From contig NC_092872.1 in assembly GCF_028372415.1 (NCBI RefSeq), forward strand, positions 514,724,224 through 514,788,223: 64,000 nt of DNA, written 5' to 3'. Shown here in pieces: positions 53,430 to 63,484 of this stretch. Within the stretch, counting starts at the first letter, position 1, and every line of letters starts with the position of its first letter. This DNA comes from Notamacropus eugenii (taxonomy: Eukaryota > Chordata > Mammalia > Diprotodontia > Macropodidae). The notes under the pieces were generated by a model that saw only the letters and a list, made by a program, of their open reading frames with translations, did not search any database and had not been told where the DNA came from. Both the position numbers and the translations under genes were made by a program.

Positions 53430-53924
53430 AGCTAGATTTGGCATAAAAGCCAGGATTCAATTGACTCAGGGGAAAGATAAGGATCAAATCTTACCTCCTT
53501 CACACAGCTTCCTCATGACTTCCAACTGTGCTTTCCTGGTCACCTGGGGATATACGGGACACCCATTCCTATGAGATCAATGTTCTTCTGATTTGGTGAT
53601 TGCCACAAGGCAAGGCAAGTCATCACATCCTGCCCATATGGAAATGAGGAATACAGGAGAGGCTTGTCTTTATCAGCTAAATGCTACTGTATTCTTGTTG
53701 TAAATCCTTTCTGTTAAGACTAAGTAAATCTCCTTTAGTTCAACCACCTTTGAGTACCTGATTTCATCCCAATGCTGAACATGAATAGGGTACAGGCATA
53801 AGGCCCACCCCTAATAGCTGCTCTCTAAATTCTCTTCTAGTTGTAAAATATTCTTAATCTATGATTCTTAATCTATGATAGACCCTTTTTGCTTCTTTCT
53901 CTATATTAGTTCACTTGGTGATCT
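53430..53924. other. Unassigned block, LTR-like in composition
   Basis: Holds attcttgttgtaaatccttt, ctgttaagactaagtaaatc and tcctttagttcaaccacctt, wording that recalls the R/U5 part of retroviral LTRs. No TG/CA ends or duplications were found, so I leave it unassigned. Confidence 0.3.
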
Positions 53925-54893
53925 CATGGCGGGAACAGAGCCAAGGTGGTAGATCAGAGGCAGCAACCAACTTAACTCTCCCAAAATTCCATCCAAACAA
54001 CTTTAAAATAATGCCTCAAATAGAATTTTGGAGGAGCAGAGACAGTAAAAGGTCAGAGTGAAACTTTCTTCCAGCCCAAGACAACTTTGGAGGCTAAAAA
54101 GATATCTGTGACTCATGTCTGTAACACTGTCCCAGAATCAGTGGGGAGACTAGGTGGTAGCAACAGAAGTAGCAGCAGCTCCAGGAGTTCTCAAGTCAGA
54201 GATGGTAAGGGGACCTGGCAACTGCTCAGGAAGAGATTACGGGGATCCCTATGCTAGCAGGACAAGATGCTGTTTGGCCAATCGATTGCCTATACCCACT
54301 TCTGAGTCATAGTTCAAGGACTGAGCAGAGCACTTTCAGTCAAGAGTGAGTAGGAGGTCTGAGGGCAAAGAACTGGAAACTGAAGGAATACACATCAATG
54401 GGTGAATGGTTGAACCACTTATGTTATATGAATGAGATAGAATACTATTGTGCTGCAAGAAATGATGAAGGGGATGGTTTCAGAGAAACCTGGGGAGACT
54501 TATATGAACTGATGCAGAGTAAAGTGAGGAGAACAAGGAGAATTTATACGATAACAACAAGATTATAAAGATAATCAGCTTTGAAAAACGTAGGAACTCT
54601 GATCAACAATGACCAATCACAATTCTAGAAAACTCATGATGAAAGATGCTATCTACTTCTAGATAAAGAACTGATAGATTCAGAGAGTGAATTGAAGTGA
54701 ATTTTCTTTTCTTTTCTCTTCTGTCTTTCTTTTGGACATGGCTAATGTAAGAATTATATGGCTATGCATATTTGTAATCGGTTTTATGTTTCTTGTTTTC
54801 TCAATTGTTGGGAGAAGAGAGAAAGAAGATTTGGAACTGAAAATTAAAAAAAAACAAAACACCTCAATTAAAAAAAAAATAGTAGTTCTAAAC
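53925..54893 (+). mobile_element. L1 with 5' UTR joined directly to 3' end, no ORFs
   Basis: 5' UTR at 53,937-54,365 (agagccaaggtggtagatca, caactttaaaataatgcctc, cagcccaagacaactttgga). It changes without spacer to the end of ORF2 (ggaaactgaaggaatacaca, atagaatactattgtgctgc) and the 3' UTR (cttctagataaagaactgat), ending in A-runs near 54,845-54,880. Both ORF1 and EN-RT are missing. Confidence 0.88.
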
Positions 54894-55935
54894 TTTCAGC
54901 CAAAATGGCTGCATGAATGGGAGTCAGATCACCCAACTCTCATATAAATACTGCATCAAAACTCTAAAGTTTGCACTAGCCTGAATAATTAGGAAGAAAT
55001 CCAAAGGGAAACTAAAGTGATGCCAGTGCAGAGTAACATCCTAGTGTAATCAGAGATGCCAGAAATGTGGATCACACACAAGGCTCTCTCCACAGATTCA
55101 AGAGCAGAGGATTCCCATGAAAAAGTCTAAAAGTAACCAGAAATTCCCATAGTTGTCAGAAATCCCAATGGTGGGAACCTTGGAGATCTCAGGGAGTATA
55201 ATGGACAGCAGGCAATAAAAAGGACAATGCTACAACACTAATACCTCAACAATCAAGGCCCAAGGGCTATAAGGTCCATAATATTCTATCCTGAGGACCC
55301 AGAAAGAGCCTTGAAGATCCATCTCTCTGAACTTCAATGACCTACAGAGCCCAGTTCTCACAGGTAGAAGCCAGTGAAGGAACCCAGTTAACCCAGAGTA
55401 AAATCATTCAAAGCCAACTACCCCACCCAAAAGTATAACAGGGGTAGATCCTGGTCCTCATACAAAGCTCCAAATCAGAGAGGAGTAAATCAGAAAAACA
55501 TTGAGTAATATTAAAAATTATTATAGATGCAGAGAACTTTGCAAAGAAGGAGCAAGTAATTCAATAACAAATACTAAGAGAAACTCAGAGGAAAACAATT
55601 GATTTTACACAAGCATTAAATAAATACCTAGAAAAAAATGAAGCAAATAGAAGTAAAAGCCCTGAGGGAAACACTGGAAGGAGAGTAGATTAGAAGAAGA
55701 AAATAAACCTTATCCAAGAAATGTACTCCCTAAAAATGAGAACAAATCAAAGAGAAATCAATGACTCCATGAGACACCATGAAATATTAGAACAAAATCA
55801 AATGACTGAAAAAATAGAAGACAGCTTATGACATCTAATACGTAAAAAAAAAAACCAACCTGGAGAAGAAAAAGGTTAAAGAGAGATAATTTAGGAATCA
55901 TTAGATTCACTGAAAAACTGTAATTCTTAAACAGC

Positions 55936-56479
55936 CTGGACTTTGTACTTTTTTTCTTTCTTTCTTTTTTTTTTTAGTAAATGGCATTTTATTTTTTCCA
56001 ATTATATGTAAAAATTAATTTTCAATATTCATTTTTATAAGCTTTTGAGTTCCAAATTTTTCTTCCTTAATCCTAGATAGTCCCCTCCCCAATACAGCAA
56101 GCAATCAAATTCAGGTTATATACGTGCAATCATGTTAAATATATTTCCACATTAGTCATGCTGTGAAAGAAGAAACAGAACAAAAGCAAAAAATCATGAA
56201 AAATAAAAAAAGTAAAATCATTATGATGCTGCATTCTGCATTCAGACTCCATAGCTCTTTCTCTGGATGTGGATAGAATTTTCTGCCTTGAGTCTTTTAG
56301 AATTGCCTTGGATCATTGTATTGCTGAGAAGAATTAAGTCAAATCATAGTTGATTATCAATGTTGCTGTTACTATGTACAACATTCTCCTGGTTCTGTGC
56401 ACTTCATTCAGAATCAGTATATGAAAGTCTTTTCATTTTTTCTGAAATCTGCCAGCTTATCTTTTCTTATAGCACAATG
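55936..56479 (-). mobile_element. L1 3' end inserted in L1 ORF1
   Basis: Starts with T/C-rich and oligo-T sequence (complement of the tail), then ttcaatattcatttttataa, cctccccaatacagcaagca, tttctctggatgtggataga and acattctcctggttctgtgc, ending at tcttatagcacaatgg. Near-matching words (tggactttg and tggacattg) flank it. ORF1 wording resumes downstream. Confidence 0.9.
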
Positions 56480-57179
56480 GACATTGGATTTCAGTAACTC
56501 ATGAATGAAAACTATCCAAATCTATTAGAACCAGAGGGCCAAGGAAAAATGGAAAGAATTCAGTGATGATCTCCGAAAGATACCCCTAGAAGAACATTCC
56601 CCAGAATGTCATAACCAAAATCCAAAGTTCTTGTGTTAAAGAAAAAAAAAATATTGCAAGCATCCTGAAAGAAGCAGTTTTTAAATGCAGAGAAGAAAAC
56701 CAAAGATAATTCAACAGGAAGCACAGAAAAGGAACTAAATTGCAGATCACACAAGTACTAAGGAACTATAATCAGGCTTATATTAATTCTAACAGCTTCT
56801 ACTAAAAATAAAAGAAAATCTTGGAATACAATATTCCAAAAGGCAAAAAAGATATGTGTATAACAAGCCATGATGTATCCTGCAAAGAAGAGTATACTGC
56901 AAGGAGGAAATGAATATTTAAGGGAATAGAGGACTTTTAAGCATTTCGAATGAAAAGAACAGAGCTGAGTAGGAACTTAGAACTGCAAATATAGCAGCCA
57001 GAAAAATGAGAAAGGTAAATATATTTGAGTAATTTGAAGGAACTATATGATGATGTCATCATAACTATTCCCCCAATCAGAAAGAAGAAACACTTGTTTC
57101 TTCAGAATCTTAAGGTTTTTGAAGAGTATTCAGGGAGTTAAGAAAGAAAAACTGAGATCCTGGGTATGAAATTGAAATC

Positions 57180-57590
57180 ATCTCTTCATTTCTCACCAGG
57201 CTGTCCTTAGGACTTCACTACAATGCCCCTAGAAGAACAGACCTGCAATTCACATTTCAGAAGTACTCTCCCATTCCAACACCCCTTGCCTCTGATTGGA
57301 TGACTCTTCCCAGAACCTTTTTTTAAAGAAGGAACCCAGTACAGACTCTCCTTTTCTCACCAGACTCAATTCCAGATTTCTCCATACTATTCCTCTAGCT
57401 GGGTACCTTTGCCCTGCACCCTTCTCAGTTTCCATTTGTGTTGTGTCTCCCCATTTGTAAGCTTTTTGAGGGCAGGGACTATTCTTCTGTTTGCTTGTAT
57501 TTGCATTTTCAGTGCTTAGCATAGTACCTAGCACATAGTAAACTCATACTGAATATTTTTTAACTAACTGAATTCTTTCTGTTCTGAGAG
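57180..57590 (+). mobile_element. Repeat ending in an L2-type 3' terminus
   Basis: The last 150 bases read tgtctccccatttgtaagct, gagggcagggactattcttc, tgcttagcatagtacctagc, the L2 end. The first 250 bases (ggctgtccttaggacttcac, cttgcctctgattggatgac) are not L2 as I know it. It may be an L2-mobilised SINE or an L2 subfamily. Confidence 0.5.
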
Positions 57591-58596
57591 CTTGAAAATG
57601 AGAAAGAAGACAGAGTGCAAAAGAAGCACACTGGGATAGAAAAGAGGAAGAAAGGGATAGAACTCTCTATTTCTCATAAATTAGGCTGTATAAGAAGAAT
57701 GTAAAAATATAATTGATATTGTATTTCTTGCCTTCTCTGTGGGGGGGAGGGGGAGAGAGAAAGAATTTAGATCTGAAAATAAAAATTTTAAAAAGTTTTT
57801 AAAGAAAGTAATCCCTGGAATTTATTATGTACTTCTAAAAAAGCAAAGCATATGAAATGAAGTTAATGGTTTTATAGAGAATACTTTTCTTTGTTCTTCC
57901 ATTTGGAAATATTCCCCCCCATCCTTTGGGGAGGTGTATTTAAGTTCAGATTTTTAAAAATCACAAGTCACATTTTTTTTAATATATCAGGCATTAGGAA
58001 TACAAAGACAAAAGCTGCTGTTGTTGTTTGCCCTTCCTTTTTAAAGAGGACCAAGGACATCTTGGGGTGACAGAAAAAATCTGCTGTTCTCAAGGAACTT
58101 AGATTCTCTTGGAGAAAATCCGTACATAGAAAATTAAATACAAAGTCATTGGGAAGAGCACACTGGCAACTGGAGGCTCAGGCTGGACTTTCTGTGGGAG
58201 ATAGAATTTGAACTTTGATTTGTTGGAAGTTACAGCTGTGTGGAAGATGAGAAATAGTTACAATAGTTCAAGTGAGAGGTGGCAAAGACCTGAACTAGAG
58301 TAATAAGCTATGGAGATGAAGAGAAGGTGATAGATATAAGATACATTGTGGAAGCAGAACCAACAAGACTTGGCGAATGGTGAGATGTGAGGGGTAAGGG
58401 TCAGGAAAGAATCAAAAACAACTTCAAAGTTTCAAAAGATGATGCTTAACAAAAATAAGTTAGGGGAGTTTGGGGGAAGGGAATGAATTTTGTTTTTTGA
58501 TTAGTTGCTTACGAGATATCTATTAGAAATTCAGATGGAGACATCCAGTCAGGATTTGATGATGTGGTACTAGAGTTCAAAAGATGTGACTGGATA

Positions 58597-58670
58597 TAAA
58601 AAATATATATTTGAATATATTATAATTATACATTTGTGTGTATGCGTATATAGATATATGTATACATATT
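58597..58670. repeat. TA/TATG microsatellite
   Basis: AT-rich alternating tract with short TG and CGTA units, located about where the RT catalytic motif of the surrounding L2 would be. Confidence 0.9.
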
Positions 58671-59271
58671 GTCTGCATGCCAGTTAAACCCATGTCATTT
58701 AAAGAGAAAACCAAGAATACTAGGAATGTCTCAAGATGGAGTCTTAGGATACATTCTTGCATAGAAGATTAGGACAATATTGATGATCTAACAAAGAACA
58801 CCAAGAAGGAAAAGTCAGTTCAGACAGTAAAAGAACCACGAGAGTGCAATATCTGGAAAATCCAGAAAAGAGAGAGTATTTAGGAGACAAGGAGTGGTCA
58901 ACATTGTCAGATCTTATGGAGAGATAAAGAGTATGAGTAATTGAGAAAAGACCTTCTTGTTTGACAATTAAAAGAGCACTGTTATTTTTAGAGAGAGCAG
59001 TTTTAACAGGGTGATAACATGGGAAGCCAGATTACAAGGTATTGAGAAGTGAATTGGAGGTGAGAAGATAGAAACAGTAAGTCTAAACAAGTATTCTAGA
59101 AGTTTCTCTATGAATATAGGACAGCTTGAGGGCATAGCAGGATCTGGGAAAAGTTTGGTTTGGTTTTTGTTTTGTTTTAGGTTGGGGGAGATGTGGACAT
59201 ATTTGTGGGCAGCAGGGAAGGAATCAGTGGACAATGGAAGAAAGGGGATGATCTAAATGGCAGGCTTAAGT

Positions 59272-59335
59272 GATTGTTGAAAACTAAAAATAACTTAATT
59301 TTAAAAATAAATAAATAAATGCACAAATTAATAAA
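59272..59335 (+). mobile_element. Very short L1 insertion (about 60 bp) in L2
   Basis: Only the last bases of an L1 (gttgaaaactaaaaataact) with an aataaataaataaat tail. Flanks aaatggcaggctt and aaatggtaggctt are a 13-bp duplication with one mismatch. It shows extreme 5' truncation. Confidence 0.8.
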
Positions 59336-59539
59336 TAAATGGTAGGCTTTGGGAAATAAGGAAGAGAATGGGATCAAGGGTAGAAGGTAAGAGATTGACA
59401 TTTGCAAATATGAATGAGCACCTCCTGCAAGATTAGAGCAAAGAAGGCTGGGAATCCTGTTGAGATGATATGGAGGATAGAGAGGGGGAGAAAAGGAAAT
59501 ATCTGAAGGAAGATTTGTTTCCTTTCTCTTTCTTTCTTT

Positions 59540-59870
59540 CTCTGTATTAGTTGTCCTCCACTCCTAGGATGTACTTCCTTCTTACTTCTGCCTCATAGAA
59601 TCCCTAACTTCCTTCAAATCAGAGCCCATATGATTGATCCTACCTCAGGGTCCAGTTGCTAAGTGCTTATCCCATCCTATTCCCAGGTTCTTGTGACCTT
59701 CCCAGAAATTGCTTTGTCTATTTTGAATTGTGCCTTTTCTCCACCATTCCCCATCCCTTCTCTCCCCTTCCCCCCAAGGGTAAACTCTTCAAGGTTAAGG
59801 CCTATTTTGTGGTTCTTTGTTTGTTTTTGATCTTTATGTTCCTAACACCTAACAAACAAAGCTTGCAATT
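59540..59870 (+). mobile_element. L2-clade LINE 3' end
   Basis: Reads ctcctaggatgtacttcctt, tcttacttctgcctcataga, ctaacttccttcaaatcaga, then aagggtaaactcttcaaggt and ttgatctttatgttcctaac. Confidence 0.75.
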
Positions 59871-59943
59871 TAATGTTGTTGTTTCTTCTTCATTTTTGAA
59901 AGGGACCAATGACATCATGGGGTGACATCTTGACTCACCTTTG
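59871..59943 (-). mobile_element. R1/zinc-finger-LINE type tail
   Basis: aatgttgttgtttcttcttc, tttttgaaagggaccaatga, catcatggggtgaca: the complement of the 3' terminus also seen at 36,960, 47,848 and 58,013. Confidence 0.65.
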
Positions 59944-59955
59944 AATTTAGATTTC

Positions 59956-60807
59956 TTTTTTTTCCCTTTGTTTGGTAAATATATTTTATTTTTTCCAATT
60001 ACATGTAAAGCTAGTTTTCAACAATCATTTTTTATAAGATTTTGAGTTCCAATTTTTTTCTCCTTCCTATCTTACTTCCGTTCTCTCTCCAAGAGAGCAA
60101 AAAATTTAATATAGGTTATATATGTGTATATATGTATACATATATATGTATGATCATGTAAACATATTTCCACATTAACTGTGTTGTGAAAGAAGACACA
60201 GAATAAAAGGGAAAAGCCACAAAAAAAAAGAGGGGGGGAGAATAGTATGCTTACCTCTGCATTCTGAGTCCATCAGTTCTTTCTCTGTATGTAGAGAGCA
60301 TTTTCTCTCATGAGTCTTTCGTAGTTGTCTTGGATCATCACATTTCTGAGAAGAGCTAAGTCAGTAATAGTTGATCATCTCACAATGGTGCTGTTACTGT
60401 GAATAATGTTCTCCTGGTTCTGCTCACTTCACTCAGCATCAGTTCATGTAAGTCTTTCCATATTTTTCTGAAGTCTGCCTGCTCATCATTTCTTATAGCA
60501 CAGTAGTATTCCATTACATTCATATGCCACAACTTATTCAGCCATTCCCCAGTTGATGGGCATTCTCTCAATTTGCAGTTCTTTGCCACCACAAAAAGAG
60601 CTGCTATAAATATTTTTATACATGTAGGTCCTTCTCCCTTTTTTATGATTTCTTTGGGATACAGACCTAATAGTGGTATTGCTGGATCAAATGGTATACA
60701 TAGTTTGGTTGCCCTTTGAGCATAGTTCCAAATTGCTCTACAGAATGGTTGGATCAGTTCACAACTCCACCAACAGTGCATTAGTGTCCCAATTTTCCCA
60801 TATCTCT
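59956..60807 (-). mobile_element. L1, 5'-truncated, with TSD
   Basis: Antisense 3' UTR with a TA/TG tract near 60,117-60,155, then the end of ORF2 to about 60,805 (cacaactccaccaacagtgc). Flanks aatttagatttc (59,944-59,955) and aaattagatttc (60,808-60,819) form a 12-bp duplication with one mismatch. Confidence 0.95.
60380..60781 (-). pseudogene. Best-preserved L1 ORF2p C-terminal domain
   Basis: 133 uninterrupted codons, the longest L1 coding stretch left on this strand. The order is HCWWSCELIQPFCRAIWNYA, then IPFDPAIPLLGLYPKE, then FIAALFVVAKNCKLRECPST, GEWLNKLWHMNVMEYYCAIR and LSEVSRTRRTL. It matches the C-terminal third of ORF2p downstream of the RT. EN and RT are absent through 5' truncation. 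Confidence 0.9.
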
Positions 60808-60892
60808 AAATTAGATTTCAAAGAGGTAAAGTTGCACAAAGTTAAACACCTAGCTCTCTCTCCCAGAGTCATTAAAGTCCAGTGGCAGGACA

Positions 60893-61400
60893 AAAGTCAG
60901 GATGACTGGAGATGGCCCAGGATGCAGTAGATGACCTTGGCATATTTGATGTATAATTAAGGATTCTACAGTATCTGCTTCAGCTGCCTTCATGGCCATT
61001 GGAACAAATTGTTTTCATCCACCCATTCCTCTATGGGAAGTTTTCACATGCTTGGGATAGACATTCCCTTAAGTCACTGATGGATTTGAGGCCTATTGGT
61101 TCCCCTCAACCTGGTCTAGTCCATCTGTTGAGACAGTTTTCCTAGAGTATGGCCACTGTACATGCTATAACTTCTTGGAGCCACAGGTGGGAGTTGGGCA
61201 TATGGGATGTTAAGAAAGGACTAATATGTCGGATGTGAGGGCTACTGAGACCTTTTCAGGACTGCTCATCCACCTTTGGTGTCCAACTAGTCACCTAACT
61301 CTCGCTCTCACCTGTGAGACAATTTAATAAAAGCTTGGAGAAAATCTTCCCCTGCAAGTCTAGCAATGTCTTTTTTTAGTCATAGTTGCTTCTACATTCT
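60893..61400 (-). mobile_element. R1-like repeat, extended copy
   Basis: The first 70 bases (caggatgactggagatggcc, caggatgcagtagatgacct) match R1. The remainder (gttcccctcaacctggtcta, atgtgagggctactgagacc, tttaataaaagcttggagaa) is probably its continuation. It includes an AATAAA at about 61,326. Family and orientation are uncertain. Confidence 0.45.
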
Positions 61401-61456
61401 GGTTCTATCTTCCAAATTGCTGCTATGGGACCTCTCCACAGCTCACTTGATCAACT

Positions 61457-61506
61457 CAATTCACTCAATATCCCACTCAATTCATTCAATATTCCACTCA
61501 ATTCAC
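61457..61506. repeat. 21-bp tandem repeat, about 2.4 units
   Basis: Units caattcactcaatatcccact (61,457-61,477) and caattcattcaatattccact (61,478-61,498), then a partial third. Small minisatellite. Confidence 0.9.
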
Positions 61507-61514
61507 ATACAAGT

Positions 61515-61768
61515 CTAATAATAAGAGCTGATTTTTATATTGATTGAGCTTGAAGGTTTATAAAGCACTTTGCATATATTATCTCATTTGATATTCAATC
61601 AGTCCCGGAAGGTGGGTGCTATTATTATCTACATTTTACAGACTGAACCACAGAAAGGCTACATGACTTAGTTGGGCTCATACATTTAGGTGAATGACTT
61701 AGGTAGGATTCAAACCTAGGTCTCTCTGACTCCAAGTTCAACACTCTATTCTCTGTGCTAGGGCTGGA
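61515..61768 (-). mobile_element. Near full-length MIR CORE-SINE
   Basis: Antisense: taataagagctgatttttat, aagcactttgcatatattat, cattttacagactgaaccac, ggattcaaacctaggtctct, acactctattctctgtgcta. Confidence 0.8.
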
Positions 61769-61887
61769 TTTGTGAGCCAGTCGTCTTTAAATTCATCCGT
61801 TGACTGTTGGTGTTTATAACTGATGCTTACAATTTACTTGTTGAGTTATTCCTGTGAACCACTCTTTAGGAGCTCTTAGGACATCAG

Positions 61888-62137
61888 TGGGGACAGCTGG
61901 GTGGCTCAGTGGATGGAGTGCTGGGTCTGGAGTCAGGAAGACTCATCTTCCTGAATTCAAATTGGCCTCAGGCACATGTTAGCTGTGTCACCCTGGACAA
62001 GTCACTTTACTCTGTTTCCTCATCTTGTTTATTTTTTAAAGAGCTGGAGAAGGAAGTGGTAAACTACTCCAGTATATTTCCCAAGAAAATCTCATATGGG
62101 GTCACAAAAAGTCTGACATGACTAAACAACAACAAGG
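61888..62137 (+). mobile_element. Composite tRNA-CORE SINE with RTE-type tail, complete
   Basis: Head ggggacagctgggtggctca, tggatggagtgctgggtctg; CORE ttagctgtgtcaccctggac; RTE-like tail tcatatggggtcacaaaaag, tctgacatgactaaacaaca ending in (AAC)n. This is the only sense-strand copy here and shows the full order of parts. Near-matching aggacatc and aggatgtc flank it. Confidence 0.93.
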
Positions 62138-62149
62138 ATGTCAAAAAGT

Positions 62150-62412
62150 TAACCAGGTTTCCTGAGCATTCCCTCTAACCAGAATGCCTTTCTTGTTTTC
62201 AGCACCCAACCCTCTACCAACCCAGTGACTACCAATCTTTAAAAACATAGTTAGAATGACACCTTTTCCTCGGGTCTCTTCCCTGAATATCCCTGCCTCC
62301 TCTAAACTCCCACAGCATTTTATACCTAACCCTAACTTTACATTTTCACATTCCCCCTCTAATTATAATTATTCACGTATTTGCCTTAGTTCTCCCATGA
62401 GACTCTTCATTA
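62150..62412 (+). mobile_element. Probable L2-clade 3' region
   Basis: C/T-rich sequence with ctctaaccagaatgcctttc, ccctgaatatccctgcctcc, ctcccacagcattttatacc, similar in order to L2 3' regions. Diverged. Confidence 0.5.
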
Positions 62413-62845
62413 TGGCCCAGGGTCTCCCTGAAACCCTTTCAAGGATCACAAGGAGGCCCAAACCATTTTCATAATAATATGAAAATGTTATTTGCCAATT
62501 AAAATACTCTTCCCTTTACCAACTACATATCTGTGTGAGGTTGGATTTTCTTTCTATACCTCAAGCAAAACAATATATTTCAACAGATTGAATGCAGAAG
62601 CAAATATGAGAATCCAGCTGTTTTCTGTTTAGCTAGACGTTAAGAAGATTTATAAATACATGTAAAATGATGCCACTCTGTCATGAATTTTGTTTTGGGA
62701 AAATATAGTTATTTTCATTAAAATAATATTTATGTTAACATACAATAGTTTTATTATTGTCATTTTAAATGAATTAATAATTATTTTAAACTGTTATCCA
62801 TTTTCATTTCTAATACAGTAAATAATGATGGAAATTGTGCTGGTA
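62413..62845 (+). mobile_element. Internally deleted hAT/Charlie-type DNA transposon
   Basis: A left part (cagggtctccctgaaaccct, aataatatgaaaatgttatt) is fused near 62,495 to the end of the transposase gene and its 3' UTR (aatatagttattttcattaa, tttaaatgaattaataatta). It matches, from memory, an old mammalian Charlie-type hAT element. The terminal inverted repeats are not seen at either edge, so the boundaries are approximate. Confidence 0.8.
62498..62629 (+). pseudogene. hAT transposase C-terminal remnant
   Basis: 44 codons read IKILFPLPTTYLCEVGFSFY, then TSSKTIYFNRLNAEANM, then RIQLFSV, followed by a stop at 62,630-62,632. The TTYLCE.GFS and NRL..E..MR.QL pattern is the hAT dimerisation region found in Charlie and ZBED-type transposases. 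Past the stop, a decayed continuation is readable to about 62,680. Confidence 0.88.
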
Positions 62846-63034
62846 AATATTTAACAACTGGCTGGGAGGTAGCATGTACAGGAAACACTTTTCAATTTAA
62901 TTTGCATCATTAACATTTTCTCCATCACTTTCCCAAGTCTAGACAATTAAAAAAACCCAATAAATCAAGCCCTGATGTGTAGCATTTACAGATTTCTGAG
63001 GTATAAACGCTGACCCTAAAAATTTAACTATTGT

Positions 63035-63140
63035 CCTCAAGTTCCCGGAGGACAGGAATCGTGTGTAATACTCAATTTTGTTTTCCCCACAGTGCTTTGT
63101 ACATGGTAGGTGTTCCATAAGAACTTTTTTGAATGAATCC
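63035..63140 (+). mobile_element. L2-clade 3' end
   Basis: ggaggacaggaatcgtgtgt, ccccacagtgctttgtacat, ggtaggtgttccataagaac: the L2 terminus. The 62,846-63,034 segment upstream is unassigned. Confidence 0.65.
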
Positions 63141-63480
63141 AAAATCATTTGCTATAGTAATGGACCCTAATAGGGTTGGCAACACAATTAAAAAAAAAAG
63201 AACATCAACTAACCAGTTTGTGTATGCGTCCTTGATAGTTAATATTTATTAGTCTGTGGATTTTTGTTATCCTATATATACTGAATTTAACCAGCATACA
63301 GATTCTTTGGTTCTAGGTCTACTTTAGTCACATTTTCATTTTTTAATTAATTTCAGTGTAGGATCATCAGAAAATAAAACACGTAAACATCATCAACTTA
63401 CATATTACAATAATCTGCAATAGAGTTAAGGGTTCATGTGTAACCGTAAAGGGGATAAATTGTGAAGAATCAAAGAATTA
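63141..63480. other. Repeat-free AT-rich block
   Basis: No transposon is recognised. It contains GTAAACA at about 63,384 and AT-rich homeobox-like words (ttaattaattt near 63,345). Possibly unique DNA. Confidence 0.4.
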
Positions 63481-63484
63481 TTCT

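Larger units (their letters stand above)
54895..57800 (+). mobile_element. L1 with 5' UTR, ORF1 and 3' UTR but no ORF2 body (HAL1-like), interrupted
   Basis: 5' UTR starts at ttcagccaaaatggctgcat right after the tail of the preceding L1. ORF1 remnants are at about 55,500-55,935 and 56,480-57,000 (ctattagaaccagagggcca, gaagatcac-like wording, agaacagagctgagtaggaa). The spacer and 3' UTR end near 57,800 (gtatttcttgccttctctgt, gaatttagatctgaaaataa). EN and RT are not seen. Inserted in it are an antisense L1 (55,936-56,479) and an L2-tailed repeat (57,180-57,590). Confidence 0.88.
57955..59530 (-). mobile_element. Long L2-clade LINE, RT region to 3' end, with three insertions
   Basis: Antisense L2: tcaaggaacttagattctct (3'), ccaacaagacttggcgaatg, gaatgaattttgttttttga, ggagacatccagtcaggatt, then upstream RT sequence tggtcaacattgtcagatct, aagagcactgttatttttag, gaagccagattacaaggtat, gtggacatatttgtgggcag. 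Insertions: an R1/LINE tail at 58,013-58,075, a TA microsatellite at 58,597-58,670 in place of RT motif C, and an L1 tip at 59,272-59,335. Confidence 0.85.

Noticed and set aside
53430-53924. Endogenous retroviral LTR
   Set aside because: LTR-like wording only. No TG/CA ends, duplication, primer-binding site or internal genes were found.
61457-61506. Short repeated units as a possible CRISPR array
   Set aside because: The units are tandem without spacers, about 2.4 copies of 21 bp, in mammalian DNA. It is a minisatellite.
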